Positions 26,301-36,472 of a DNA stretch of 64,000 bases are shown one piece after another. This DNA is from Tethya wilhelma (Eukaryota > Porifera > Demospongiae > Tethyida > Tethyidae). Where the stretch lies: the NCBI GenBank assembly GCA_964030475.1, contig CAXIPT010000007.1:3542752-3606751 (forward strand). Reading direction: 5' to 3'. The notes below the pieces were generated by a model, which saw only the letters and a program-made list of their open reading frames with translations, did not search any database and was not told where the DNA came from. Numbering within the stretch: position 1 is the stretch's first letter; each line of letters starts with the position of its first letter. A program made the translations under genes and the position numbers.

Positions 26301-29300
26301 TACAGTACCTCTTTCAGCACAGTGTACAGCCCTTCCACGAAGGCCAGTCTGAACACATTAGGGGAGCCAGAGTCCAGGCATATGGAGAATATGTGGCTGT
26401 TTCGATGGTTGGTTCTGAACTGGGCCACCAGGCAGGTGACCATGAGCTCTCTGTCACCAAAGGTAGGGATGGAGGCTTGAGCACTAGAGGCTTGATGGAG
26501 GAATGGGTTTTGAGGAGAGAAGAGAAGGTTCTGCAAAAGTGTGTGTGTGTGTGTGTGTGTGTGATACAGCAAAAAAGTGTTGAAATAAAGCAAAACTGAA
26601 ATTCAGTACATATGCTTATAGCAATCCCTCCAGACATACATGCACACAATATAATATTTCATGCTGCTCCAACTCACATGCAGTTGTCCCTGTATTTGAG
26701 TGACAAAGTATCTAAAGAAGGAGTTGGTTCGGTCACGAACAAATGAGCCAGTTTTGAACAAATCCACAGCACAAATTGTAGCTGCCTCACAAAGCTGCTT
26801 GTTACCGGAGGTGAGCCCTTTCATTACAGCACTAATGAAGTGCCTCTGGCTCTTGTGCTTGGGACTGGATTTGTCAATACCACTCTCTGTTATGTCCTTG
26901 AGAATTTTCTAATAGCAAAGAAGGTACATGTACAGTACATAGACATCTCTCTCTGCTCAACTGAATGCAGAAAACATTGCAACATATACTGTACTTACTG
27001 GACAAAGAATGAGAACTGTATTCTGGAAAGGCCATATCTGAATCTTCTTTCTTTGGTTGTCTGCATACTCGTCACACAAGTTGAACAACTTTTCAGCTGA
27101 GCCTAAAACAACAGCAGCACATTGGAGTATAATTGCAGGTAGCCCAAACAATCAAACACTCTGGTTGCATACGTTCAAGAGAAGGGAAGCCATTATTGAG
27201 GAGGTCATTGAACTGAGAGGGGTACTCCTGGATGAAGTTCCAGATGCTCTTATGGAGGATGGGAGGGAGGGTCACAAACAGCTGCTTGTGCTTCTTGAGG
27301 TCTTTGAAACTGGTGACGATTACTAAGCAAGAAAAAAAAAAGTGTTGAGATGGACATTTGATCTTGTAATACCGTATAGCCGGAAATATTGACGGTCAAA
27401 AAATTTGACGGTTTGCTCCGCAGAACGTAAAATAAAAATATTGACGAATTTAAATTTGACGATTTGCGCGTGCGCACAATACATTCATATACGGCGCCCA
27501 AAATATTGGTGGATTTAAATTTGACGATTTGGACTTTGACTGTCAAACCGTCAAATTAAAATCCCTGTCAATATTTCCGGCTATACGGTATACTGTACTC
27601 TTGGAGACAAACCTTGTAATATCTGTTGAAGTCGAGCAGCATTGAGATTCAAGTGTCGTATGAGACCGATCACACAGAACTGGTCAGTGGAGGAGTTAGA
27701 ATCAGCAGAGGAAGAGCTCGACTGCACAGTAACTCGATTCACTGAAGTCACCCTGCAGATATAAACATTTGGATTTATGCAGGTGCGTGCAAAATGCTTT
27801 CATGTGGTGACACACAATAGTATATCCAGCCATGATGCAATTCTATTTGTGTACCACCTGTCCAACTAGGATGACAATTAAAATGCATGTGATATTGATA
27901 AGAGCATAAGTGCCTCTATTAGTCCGAACAAAAACATTGTTGAAGTTACCTCAATATGATCTTGTTAAAGATGCCATGGAAGTGAAGTCCACTGAGATGG
28001 TAGAGAACAGAGTTGGCAGCCGAAGAGAGTTTGAGTGTGTGCTCTCCCTGGAGTAGACTCAGCTGGGTTATCCTCTGGTAGAGCTGCTGCAAGGCATGGA
28101 GGTCCTCATCATCCAGTGTAGAGTCCTGTCTCTGTGGGGTGGTAGTGCATCCATGAGGTTGGGTTAGTAACAGTAACGCAACATACTGAATGTTATCAAA
28201 ACGCTGTAGTTATTGCACTTCACTGATGAACTATGTGTACATCGACTGAGATTTGTGGGGTGAGTATATCTACTGTTATCAACAACAATTAACATCATAA
28301 AAATGGGTAGGCCTTCATATCAAGTGTTTAAGCAAGTACAGTGAGAGTTAAAGTAGTTGTTTGGGTGTCTGTCTGTCTGTCTGTTACCCGATAATCCAAA
28401 GAACCACAGCTCTGGTGGCAAAATCAAAGGTACCATTATTGATAGATCCTAACTATCTACAAAGATAACATTTTCTGTCTTGTACAATGATTGTAGATGC
28501 CGAGATCTGCTTTTGTGCTTCTTTGAGTGTTTTAAGCTTCAAAACAGCCTCCACTGATCACACCCAGCGGTGAACACATGTAGCGTGTGTTATCTAGAGA
28601 TACAAATATGCTCCAAATTCAGTCTAACATAGCTTCTAGAAGATGTGTAAGCACAGTAATAACGGTCAGTGGCTTAAGTTCACACTGACAAACTGGCAGG
28701 TGTGATGAACTTTAGTCTACAACTCTCACACACTGACAGTGTGCTTTCATCACTCACTGAGAACTCAAGTACCCTAATTGAATTTCTTAATTTCCAGAGA
28801 TTTTAGTCTGCTTCAGTTTTCCTTGACCATGACCTAGCTACCATTCTGGCTCCAGAACATCGGCTTAGAGTTTTACCTACAGTATAAGTTGGAACTGTCA
28901 CCTTCTACGACACGTACACCAGTATTACAGTGTAGTACTGATGATCTATTCTCATAATGCTGTCTTTAACATGCACACACACACACACACTAATGATGAA
29001 CTGGTGGAGAGCAGTGCCTTCATTTTTGTTGTGATTTTGAGGCATTCAGAAATACATACGGCATTGCATGCATGCATGAATGGTTACGAGTCTCAAGTAA
29101 ACTGCTAGTCAACAACAAAAAAACTACCTTGAAATTTAAAATTCTTGGAAATTGAAAGGTATACACAATATAAACTTAAGGCTTACCTTAGCTAGGCAAC
29201 TTTCAAGGCAGCTTAGAACAGAACAGAAAGACTCCACTTCTTTCTCACTAGCACTGACTGGGGGGAAAGACTGTAACGGAGAGAGTGAGTGTGTGAAAAT

Positions 29301-29463
29301 GAGAGGGAATTTTTGTGAACACGAGTGCATTGAGTGTATCAACAGTATTAATGTATTGAGCACATCGTGTGTGTTTGTTTGTGTGGGCCATGTGTTGCGC
29401 TACACACATAGGACAAGAAAAATACATACATACATACATAGTGCACTCAGCATATGTACTGCC

Positions 29464-29540
<77 letters not shown>

Positions 29541-30330
29541 NGGAGAGAGAGAGAGAGAGAGAGAGAGAGATACACTATTAATAACAAACAAAGGAGACTC
29601 ATACTTAGCACACCTAATTGGGAGCCCAGAACTCCACACACCCATTGCCGTATAAGCAGGTATCACTTTGCATGACACTCAACAGCACCAACACACAATA
29701 CAAGCATTGGGCTCCATTTTCACCCAAATATTTCTGTATTTGAGACATTTACTGTACTCAAGGTGTATTCAATATGAATTTGAATTGAACTCAAATAAAT
29801 AAACACAATAATGAACTACTAAATATGCAGCTAAATCCAAAATATTCCTCCTGCTTTACAGCACTCAGTATAAAGAGCTCACATTAAAACACTACTAGCT
29901 AGTAAAAATATACACGATACCAGTCAAAGTAAAATGTTTCTCTATCAGGTATTGTGTACAGAGCTAGGCTCTTTACACCACCCAGACTACGGGACTGAGT
30001 GGTTTCTTTAGCCATTCACCCACACAACTCTTAGACAGGAATCAACTCACTGACATGCCTCCCCTAACACCAGTGTCTAGAAAAGAGAGCTCTTCTATTC
30101 ACCAAGCTAGCTAAGTTGACAATTTACCACTGCAAATAAAGAAACAAGAGTCTCTGTCTACACATGATAAAACCTTACACAGACAACACATTTAGAGGTT
30201 GTAGATGCAGCTCTAGGATACACAGGCTCACACAAGGACAATGGTGGAGAGGAAGTATAGCCAATGTGGTCATCCATCGATGACTAACACTCTGAGAGGG
30301 CTTCTGAACTGATGTCAGGGAAACACCACA

Positions 30331-30369
<39 letters not shown>

Positions 30370-32421
30370 AATAAGACAGCTACTTAACAACTATTCAACT
30401 GTACTAGCCTATTCAGAGACCTCTTATTTAGTAGAAAAGTTGTTTAGATTCCTTTATGAAACCATTAACCATCACCTCACAACTTTCAACCAGAAATACA
30501 TTTTAAGATGTGGTACACAGAAATCAAGATAGTATACAGTAGGTAGCGAAAGAAAAACGATGTAAGAGAGCAGCAAAATCGTGTCACGAGCCAAAACAAG
30601 CCCAATCCAACATACAAGATTCCAAACCAATATGGGATACATATACATAACACATAATTCTCCAGTAACAATATTAGCAGAATATGATGCATATACTGTA
30701 TTTACCTTGATGAGTTCCTGGAGCAAGGAGCTAAGGCTGGTCATAACAGAGGAGAATTCCTTCTGGCTCAACTCAACAATACAATCAATAGTTTGTCTGA
30801 GAACTTCCTCTTGAATTGATGTCCACAGTAGATTCTGAGGACGGTGTGGGAGCTACATGAGTGTGTGTGAATAGAGAGATGTATTCATGAGATTGTACTG
30901 AACCTGTATCACGTGGTCAGTTGGTAAACATGAAATATTTAGTAAAAAAAAAAATGAAATGAGGAAATGGCCAAATGAATCTGTTGAGGAATAAGTCCTT
31001 ATTTTAGTAAATGTCCACTTTACTGTACATAATTGAATGGGTGAACTTACAATTACAAGGAGTATGATTTATTTTGCTCATCACACACCTGGCTTATGTC
31101 TTTCTGCTAGATGTCTTTACAAGGTGCACACACACACACACACACACACACACAGCACACATTATGACAAATAAAACTTTCAACAAAGTGTTGATTTTAT
31201 GCAGCATCCATGTTTACCATACTCACACGAACTATACCATAACAACAACACAAAGGAAGACCCTTCACACAATGGCACATCTAGACCTAGTCGTGACCAC
31301 ATCCACACTTGCCATGCCACAAATCAAATCACACAGGAATTCACCAGCACAAGATGAAATCTAATTACACACACTACAGCTGACCATTATTGCACAATTA
31401 CCACATTAGCCATAGATGAATCATTTGGGTTTCAAACAATCAGTCAATATTTGTCATCTTGAAAGTTTTTAATTGCCAAGCAATGTCAATTTGCTTGTAT
31501 CAACAAGCAAAGGGCAAACTCTCATTTTCCATTTAGCAGGTATCTATACACAAGTTTCTATACATGTATTGTATATGTATTGTATGTGTCCTCAAGGTGT
31601 GAGTGGTATAGGCATGTGTTTGGAAGGAGCCTCTAGAGGGCAAATAATAGCTTCAGCTGTTGAGACAATTAAACAACAAGCCAATTATCTCAATAGGGCC
31701 AACTTGTATGGGTTTGTGTAATTCCTCATAGCTCATATCCTTTCTGTCTCTCTCCCTGCATACACCCGCATGTGCACACACACACACACACACACACNCA
31801 CAGCACACATTATGACAAATAAAACTTTCAACAAAGTGTTGATTTTATGCAGCATCCATGTTTACCATACTCACACGAACTATACCATAACAACAACACA
31901 AAGGAAGACCCTTCACACAATGGCACATCTAGACCTAGTCGTGACCACATCCACACTTGCCATGCCACAAATCAAATCACACAGGAATTCACCAGCACAA
32001 GATGAAATCTAATTACACACACTACAGCTGACCATTATTGCACAATTACCACATTAGCCATAGATGAATCATTTGGGTTTCAAACAATCAGTCAATATTT
32101 GTCATCTTGAAAGTTTTTAATTGCCAAGCAATGTCAATTTGCTTGTATCAACAAGCAAAGGGCAAACTCTCATTTTCCATTTAGCAGGTATCTATACACA
32201 AGTTTCTATACATGTATTGTATATGTATTGTATGTGTCCTCAAGGTGTGAGTGGTATAGGCATGTGTTTGGAAGGAGCCTCTAGAGGGCAAATAATAGCT
32301 TCAGCTGTTGAGACAATTAAACAACAAGCCAATTATCTCAATAGGGCCAACTTGTATGGGTTTGTGTAATTCCTCATAGCTCATATCCTTTCTGTCTCTC
32401 TCCCTGCATACACCCGCATGT

Positions 32422-32476
<55 letters not shown>

Positions 32477-32677
32477 TAACAAGAATGTTCAAACTTCTTT
32501 TACCAATAAACAATTCACTATTCACAATAGTCATTGACAAATTAGATGTAGTTACACTAATATATCAAAGCCACACATTAATAAGGTACACACACCAACA
32601 AGCATGACATATCTATAACTTACAGCTGCACTCAATCTCTTCACAACAGCATCCACCCATTCTGCCATGTTCTCCAT
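3749..32677 (-). CDS. NF1: Neurofibromin, Ras GTPase-activating protein
   Basis: About 40 exons give near 2,800 codons, close to vertebrate neurofibromin (about 2,820-2,840 residues). The role known for the family is to accelerate GTP hydrolysis by Ras and bind lipid through a Sec14-PH module. The start is ATG at 32677 (MENMAEWVDAVVKRLSAA, like the human EWVQAVVSRF start). Exons 5'-3', borders within a few bases: 32677-32624, 30834-30706, 29271-29187, 28133-27955, 27752-27613, 27322-27169, 27103-27000, 26909-26681, 26532-26310, 26149-25847, 25463-25275, 23636-22675, 21306-21052, 20631-20469, 19148-18938, 18876-18583, 18210-17998, 17789-17704, 17392-16919, 16749-16504, 15543-15333, 15018-14837, 14420-14272, 14170-14058, 13902-13733, 13421-13285, 13006-12563, 12383-12124, 12013-11896, 11828-11687, 11580-11508, 11317-11109, 10800-10595, 10056-9917, 9426-9208, 8820-8580, 7822-7720, 6998-6859, 4660-4614, 4192-3749. 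Stop is TGA at 3749-3751. The Ser-rich tail (about 100 residues) is not conserved with human. Duplicate exons at 23983-24171 and 24247-24945 are assembly copies. Confidence 0.95.
4619..4939. other. Tandem copy around a single N (uncollapsed contig overlap)
   Basis: Bases 4619-4778 recur from 4780 to 4939 with no visible change, separated by one N at 4779. The repeated segment carries the 47-bp NF1 exon encoding MGFGGLPAFFKPFPK; the second copy is cut at the N just before its donor. The N at the exact junction points to two overlapping contigs placed side by side, so the gene should be read with one copy only. Confidence 0.85.
6100..6221 (-). other. Exon-like open segment inside an NF1 intron, unassigned
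   Basis: Within the NF1 intron between 6859 and 4660 lies a minus-strand open stretch with a good pyrimidine-AG acceptor (CCTCCAG) and a GTACGT donor, encoding CDRHLLGSLVIEFHKF and about 20 more residues. It is not needed: the exon ending at 6859 and the exon starting at 4660 already join in phase and reproduce the human order. It could be an alternative cassette, an exon of a nested gene, or chance. No recognisable family. Confidence 0.25.
8226..8270. repeat. CA microsatellite in an NF1 intron
   Basis: A CA run of about 45 bp. Related GT runs lie at 7030-7048, 7826-7894 (interrupted) and 10097-10125 in neighbouring introns; the last two lie just upstream, in gene orientation, of the acceptors of the 7822-7720 and 10056-9917 exons. 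Confidence 0.9.
10294..10522. mobile_element. Small foldback element, TIR CTTGCACCTGCGACCAGG-like
   Basis: The left end (CTTGCACCTGCGACCAGGGTC, 10297-10317) and the reverse complement of the right end (CTTACACCCACGACCATGGTC) match with a few changes, and the interior repeats the phrase GGTCAAAATG several times. About 230 bp, no coding capacity. Related GATCAAG/GGTCAAAG-rich stretches occur at 42570-42640 and 43690-43820, so it is a dispersed family. Confidence 0.55.
13285..15543 (-). other. NF1: Sec14-PH lipid-binding module of neurofibromin
   Basis: Six exons follow the GAP core: a linker (15543-15333), then SKAGNPVFYFVVRKF (15018-14837), the equivalent of human SKAGNPIFYYVARRF that opens the Sec14/CRAL-TRIO fold, then AVYFYNANMAF and GAKRVVMVDSYSRLTEYIEP (human AVYIYNCNSW and SKRLVFIDCPGKLAEHIE), and the PH-like part in the exons at 13902-13733 and 13421-13285. 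Order and spacing match the vertebrate protein. Confidence 0.88.
15697..16346. mobile_element. Non-autonomous element with AAGCCTCGGCGC terminal repeats
   Basis: The left end AAGCCTCGGCGC at 15696-15707 is matched by GCGCCGAGGCTT at 16335-16346. The 650-bp interior has no long open frame. Part of the interior (15745-15990, from CTGTTAC through the GTTATCTAGA block) is recognisably similar to 28370-28620, which lacks these ends. It sits in the NF1 intron between the 16504 and 15543 exon edges and explains that intron's length. Confidence 0.6.
16504..17392 (-). other. NF1: RasGAP catalytic core of neurofibromin
   Basis: Two exons encode the core of the GAP-related domain. The arginine-finger loop reads TLFRGNS, matching the human LFRGNS loop whose Arg (human Arg1276) supplies the catalytic finger. 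The second hallmark, FLRFINPAIVSP, is identical to the human motif. LHSLLWSNQEKI closes the domain. All catalytic landmarks are intact, so Ras-GAP activity should be conserved (inference from the family). An alternatively included exon such as human 23a (31) is not seen in the intron between these two exons. Confidence 0.95.
19701..20088. mobile_element. TIR element, TAGCCTTGTTCCTAGGCTC family
   Basis: The left end from 19701 and the reverse complement of the right end at 20088 share a long inverted repeat of about 55 bp, including the phrase TTTGACCTTACACTCACGGT. About 390 bp, no coding capacity, inside the large NF1 intron 18938-20469. Ends are TAG...CTA like the elements at 21545 and 58462. 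Flanking 9-mers are similar but not identical, so the target duplication is unclear here. Confidence 0.65.
20263..20302. repeat. CA microsatellite
   Basis: A CA run of about 38 bp in the same NF1 intron, between the TIR element ending at 20088 and the exon at 20469-20631. The plus-strand Thr-His open frame across it is an artefact. Confidence 0.9.
21425..21508. mobile_element. Near-perfect 84-bp palindrome
   Basis: GTCTATCAAGCTAAGACC at 21425-21442 is mirrored at the right end (GGGTCTTAGCTTGATAGAC), giving arms of about 29 bp with one or two changes and a loop of about 26 bp. It lies in an NF1 intron just outside the Mutator-like element at 21545. It is probably a minimal foldback element. 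Confidence 0.6.
21545..22192. mobile_element. Mutator-like MITE with 9-bp target duplication
   Basis: Terminal inverted repeats of about 70 bp begin TAGCCTCGTACCCAGGCTCC and differ at only a few positions, mostly in a G-run and an A-run. The 9-bp direct repeat ATGTAAAAC flanks the element exactly (21536-21544 and 22193-22201). The 648-bp interior has no transposase; the open frame across 22008-22619 runs out of the element and is not a gene. A 9-bp duplication and long TIRs are typical of Mutator-like elements. It inserted in the NF1 intron between the 22675 and 21306 exon edges. Confidence 0.85.
22940..25525. other. 1.3-kb duplicate either side of a single N, carrying NF1 exons
   Basis: Bases about 22940-24245 recur at 24247-25525 with scattered substitutions and small indels, for example a TA run at 23788-23803 absent from the other copy and a Thr/Ser change at the KTREEP site. 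One N at 24246 separates them. Both copies contain the exon encoding NDRDRIGECLQF (23983-24171 and 25275-25463); the following large exon is complete only at 22675-23636 and is cut at the N in the other copy. Read in order the gene would contain two and a half exons twice. The pattern fits two contigs, perhaps from different haplotypes, abutted without merging. Confidence 0.88.
27370..27590. mobile_element. MITE with ACCGTATAGCCGGAAATATT terminal repeats
   Basis: The left end TACCGTATAGCCGGAAATATT and the reverse complement of the right end are identical over about 20 bp, and the interior also carries self-complementary TTTGACGGTTTG/TTTGACGATTTG blocks. About 220 bp, no coding capacity, in an NF1 intron. 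TA flanks on both sides suggest a TA target duplication. A diverged relative lies at 35435-35565. Confidence 0.75.
28340..28640. repeat. Dispersed repeat related to the interior of the 15697 element
   Basis: The stretch from the GTCTGTCT tract through GTGTGTTATCTAGAGATACA shares the order of blocks CTGTTAC...GAA.AAC.GCAGCTCT...GGTAC...GAGATCTG..GCTTTTGTGC...GTTATCTAGA with 15745-15990. It sits in the NF1 intron between exons 29187 and 28133. A weaker resemblance is seen at 56160-56340. Confidence 0.5.
29460..29571. repeat. Compound CA/GA microsatellite containing an N
   Basis: A short CA run passes into an AG/GA run of about 90 bp with a single N at 29541. There is no flanking duplication visible, so this N may simply mark an unresolved repeat. 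Arg-Glu and Leu-Ser open frames over it are artefacts. Confidence 0.9.
31154..32440. other. 0.65-kb duplicate either side of a single N
   Basis: Bases 31154-31797 recur from 31800 to about 32440 with no change I can see, separated by one N at 31798 within a CA run. This is intron sequence between NF1 exons 1 (32624) and 2 (30834). It is the third such N-joined duplicate and is best read as an uncollapsed contig overlap. Confidence 0.85.
32423..32474. repeat. CA microsatellite in NF1 intron 1
   Basis: A CA run of about 50 bp at the end of the duplicated segment; shorter counterparts at 31126-31154 and 31775-31800 are the same repeat in the overlapping copies. Confidence 0.9.
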
Positions 32678-33197
32678 CTCCAGACTGTACTATCTCACCA
32701 TGTACCACAAGATGACTGGTGAGGAGACCAACACTCCTAATATTCAATACCTATGCAGCAATAGATCATACACCACTTATGATAGACCAGACAGGTGTTG
32801 GAATTATATAGCTTACAACATAAAACATTTAGGCGATGCACTCCTTACGAGAAATGTACAGTGAGTATACTATAATGTACGTAATTGCTCCCATGGTCTT
32901 ATTCATAGCTGAGCCCATGGGTTTAACATGATATCAGTGGGACTACACATTTTTCCATCTCCAAGGAGTGCCAGCATGCAACATGAAGCAACTCAATATC
33001 TAAACATTACCAGTAGTACAATCACTACAGAAACAAAGCACCATTGTGTGTTCAGGAGTCTGATTGATACGACAACTGGAACACAAATACAATATTCGAC
33101 TGTATATCCAAAAGAGAAAAGGCTCACCAAACTAGTTCCCGACTAGGCCTCGTTTCAGAGTCTCACTCATGCAAACACCTACAGAATTGATACTCAC

Positions 33198-33303
33198 TAT
33201 TTAGTTGTTTCCTTAGCTCTTCGACTTTTCTATATCTTCTTAAAGTACCTCGATAAGCTCGCTGTGTTGCTTTCACCAATGGCCAAACAGCAGTCAGTGA
33301 CAT
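33198..33303 (-). CDS. Possible first exon of a small LYR-like protein
   Basis: ATG at 33303 opens MSLTAVWPLVKATQRAYRGT followed by LRRYRKVEELRKQLN and a consensus donor (GTGAGT) at 33197-33192. The AYR-xx-LRRYR pattern resembles the helix-1 motif of mitochondrial LYR-family assembly factors, but the second exon was not found. It lies between the 3' end of the PXMP2-like gene and NF1 exon 1, all on the same strand. It could instead be upstream untranslated NF1 sequence. Confidence 0.25.
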
Positions 33304-33445
33304 GCATGCCGGCTCACGATATACGTACATGAGACTGTGCGGGAAATGGGCGGGTGATGGGCGGGACTCAGATCCTCACATGACAACAATCACCAATTCA
33401 CGTGATTAACAAAAATTGCAAAAGTAAACAGGAAAATTCATGAGC

Positions 33446-35116
33446 TTATCTTCTAATTATAGCTAAATAAATGTTCCATACAAGAGCCACCATGTTTGCA
33501 AATAATACTCGAAACTGTAGTCAGAGATAAGACAAAAAGTCCATGATTTAAAAATTGACACAGGCAGTGCAGTAGTAGCAGTATTGTAGTGCTGCATGAT
33601 GACCATTACCAGGTACATACTATACCTTTATAGGAACATAGCTCATATTGATGTACTGGGCTAGTCCCCAAATGATCCAGTTCCTTATGAGAGCAGGTAA
33701 AAAGACCTTCTTAACTTCACTCCATACTACACTCAAACTCTTTCCCTAAAAATACAATAATAGTATGAATACACAATCACGTAGTCTATAATTATTATGG
33801 ACATGCATGCATTAATCTTTACCCAAACCTAAAGGAACCTTCCCAATGCATGTAACATGCACACATACATGAATACAAAGGAAAGCTGTGTTGTGTGGAT
33901 TTACAGGCCGGTAGTTTGTTTCCAAAGCAAGCGAATTACAAACTTCTTTCGGTATTATTCTAAACCAGATATACCAAACTATGATCACAGCTGGTACAAA
34001 CACTTATTCTACTTGGTTATAATATTATATGTATGAGCATCCTATGTTGCCTTTAATTTAGTATGTTGTGTATATACCTCCGTAAACATGCAAGCTGAAA
34101 GTGGAGACATTCCTCTGTTATGATCCACAGAAAAGCCAATGATTGGAATCTTTGGTTGCATACAACCCTAATGCTTTAAAATCTAGCTAGTCTAAACCTA
34201 ATAATAATTTATACCGCTCATCATTTTAGCATAAGGACATTGCTAGGTTCTGTTATGGTCTTGTTCCTTGGCACATATTATGTGAGTTGCAAAGTTTTAT
34301 GGGTAAGGCTTAGGTATGAGATGAAGCACTAAAGAACTTATTAGAAGTTGAACCTCAACTTCAACACACACGTATTTTGGGAAGCTTCTATGTATCAAAG
34401 GGAGAGGAGAGTTAACTTCTTAACTCTTAACATTTTTACTTGCATAATTATCACAAATACATGTACATGCCCTATATAGCTCTTTGTTCAATGTACCCAT
34501 GATGGATCATCCAAGTAAAAGTAGGCTTAGACTAAAGACTTAGATAATTCAAGTAAAAATAGCCTTAGACCAAGACATCATTCAACCTTAGACCAAGCAC
34601 AAGGTTTATAACATGACAACAATTCTAACCTCTAAGAGTCCAACTATAATGAATAGAGCAAAGAGATAAGGGGGAGCAAACATGAGTCTTTCAATGATCA
34701 CTTTTCTAAGAGATGAGAGTTGAGTTTTGCGAGGAACGATAGCTTCTAGGAATTGATACAAGTAATGTGTCAGTGGACCAGTCACTACAAACCTGAGGAA
34801 TGTGTAAATGAAGTAAAACATGCTTGAAGTAATATAATTTGCCAGGTAAATGGTGTGTACTAGCAGTATACTTGTATTATGTAAACATATCACCAAGTAA
34901 AGCGAAACTATTTCCTTTCACTATCGCCCACATAACAGTATCAACAACAGCATATGTACCACAAAACATGAACCAATCACAGAGTCACCTTACCCAAATG
35001 TAGCATATGCTGCAGTACTTCTCAAGGAATAGTGCTTAGTGGGTTTACCAACTTGAACAATAACTTGTGATGTGATATCACCAAGTGCAGCAAGAAAAGC
35101 GCTACAGGTGTGTGTC

Positions 35117-35200
<84 letters not shown>

Positions 35201-36077
35201 CCTACTGTTGAAGATTATGGAATAAAGATCATAAGGATAGGAAGGATAGTAGGGTACAAAGAAAAGTACGTGTGCTGAATCCAAGTGCTAACATTCTTAA
35301 CCTTATTTGGTGACACTCCCGATGCTGTATATACTTCCTCTAAAAGACAACATATGGTGCTAATATGGAGGAATATCATGAGCCCTGGTGTGCATGTTGT
35401 AATTGCACAGGATTATTTTAAATGTCACATGTACACTGTATAGCGGGAAATATTGACAGGGATTTAATCCGATGGTTTGACGGTCAAAGTCCAAATTGTC
35501 AAATTTACATTTGCCAACAAATTGTCAAATTTTTTTACTGTCAATATTTCCGACTATATGGTAGACCTGATTTTACCGCATAAACATTGAAACAGATGAG
35601 GTCTACTTATAATGGAAATCTACAACCAACTGATAAGACAAGTTGCAAACACTGAACATAGCAACACTATCCTCATTTGGAAGAGGACTGAACTCTAGCA
35701 GTGGTGAAAAGGATTAACCATACTACCTAGCTCAGGTTTCAAACTATCATGCTAGTATGGGTGCAATTATGCCCTGTTCCTAAAGGTAGTCTCAGGATCA
35801 TTATACAGTCAGCTGCTCAATATCTCCCTGTTCAATGAAGGTATGGATGTACAAATGTACTACAGACGATTAACCCCAAAATTTAATGAGGCAACAAATT
35901 GATATGGAATCGATCATTAAGAAACACATAATTCGTTTTCACACACCTAGTCATTGCCTTGGTGAGAACAGGGTTACTTTCGAGTTGCTTTAAATAGAAT
36001 CCAACTAATCTTCTTACATTCCTACCCAAGGGAGTAGTAATTGGTTGGCTTTGGCGGTCAGTTTGAGTGTGATCCAT
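33446..36077 (-). CDS. PXMP2: Peroxisomal membrane protein 2-like (Mpv17/PMP22 family)
   Basis: Five exons with consistent phases (36077-35947, 35101-34994, 34792-34630, 33745-33626, 33514-33446) encode about 197 residues, the usual family length. Landmarks parallel human PXMP2: NPVLTKAMTSAFLAALGDI, TGPLTHYLYQFLEAIVP, LRKVIIERLMFAPPYLFALF, LPALIRNWIIWGLAQYIN, SYVPIKFRVLFANMVALVW. Four hydrophobic helices are expected. The known relative forms a solute channel in peroxisomal membranes; the closely related Mpv17 is in the inner mitochondrial membrane, so location here is inferred. Exon 4 joins exon 3 directly as LLE-GKSLSV, giving the same spacing as human. The start ATG is preceded by a probable 5' UTR intron (donor near 36210). 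Confidence 0.92.
35110..35198. repeat. GT microsatellite
   Basis: A run of about 85 bp of GT immediately upstream (in gene orientation) of the PXMP2-like exon 2 acceptor at 35101. It is the longest uninterrupted dinucleotide run in the window. Confidence 0.95.
35435..35565. mobile_element. Diverged copy of the 27370 MITE
   Basis: The ends TGTATAGCGGGAAATATTGAC and the reverse complement of TCAATATTTCCGACTATATGG match the TIR of the element at 27370-27590, and GACGGTCAAAGTCC is shared internally. About 130 bp, in PXMP2-like intron 1. Confidence 0.65.
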
Positions 36078-36472
36078 TCTGTATATAGGTAGGAGTATGC
36101 ATGCACATAATTCCACATCTAATATGTCACATGCATGAAACACCCAGACTAGACACAAGGCAACACAACCATAATACAAATTTATACACAAATCATAATA
36201 GGCATGGTCTTACCTCCTGCTACAGCTGCTGCTCATACATCGATGATGTAATGCATAGGTAATTACATTAGTTGATGGCCTTATAAGGGAGCGAGCTCTG
36301 TTGCGCAGCAACAACCAATAAGATTGCTCGTACGACGAAAGTACCGCCCCATATGCAAAGTTGTGCCACACCTTCTTTTTGTTGACAGCCTTTTTTTGTG
36401 TGAGCTGAAGAGGGTGTACCGTCAGTAGTTTTGCCTCTCTATCAAGAATTTTAGTGCTTTGCATTTGACAAG
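36078..36472. promoter_or_regulatory. Divergent promoter region with CCAAT box
   Basis: The 395 bp between the minus-strand PXMP2-like start and the plus-strand small gene is a head-to-head arrangement. A CCAAT box is at 36315-36319 (AACCAATAAG). On the minus strand a consensus donor (GTAAGA) near 36210 suggests a 5' UTR exon of the PXMP2-like gene. No clear TATA box was seen. Transcription start sites cannot be placed from sequence alone. Confidence 0.45.

Noticed and set aside
29152..29678. Open frames rich in Arg-Glu or Leu-Ser
   Set aside because: They are translations of the GA microsatellite.
34082..34118. Extra PXMP2 exon between 34630 and 33745
   Set aside because: Including it breaks the phase; joining exon 3 directly to exon 4 gives the same spacing as the human protein.
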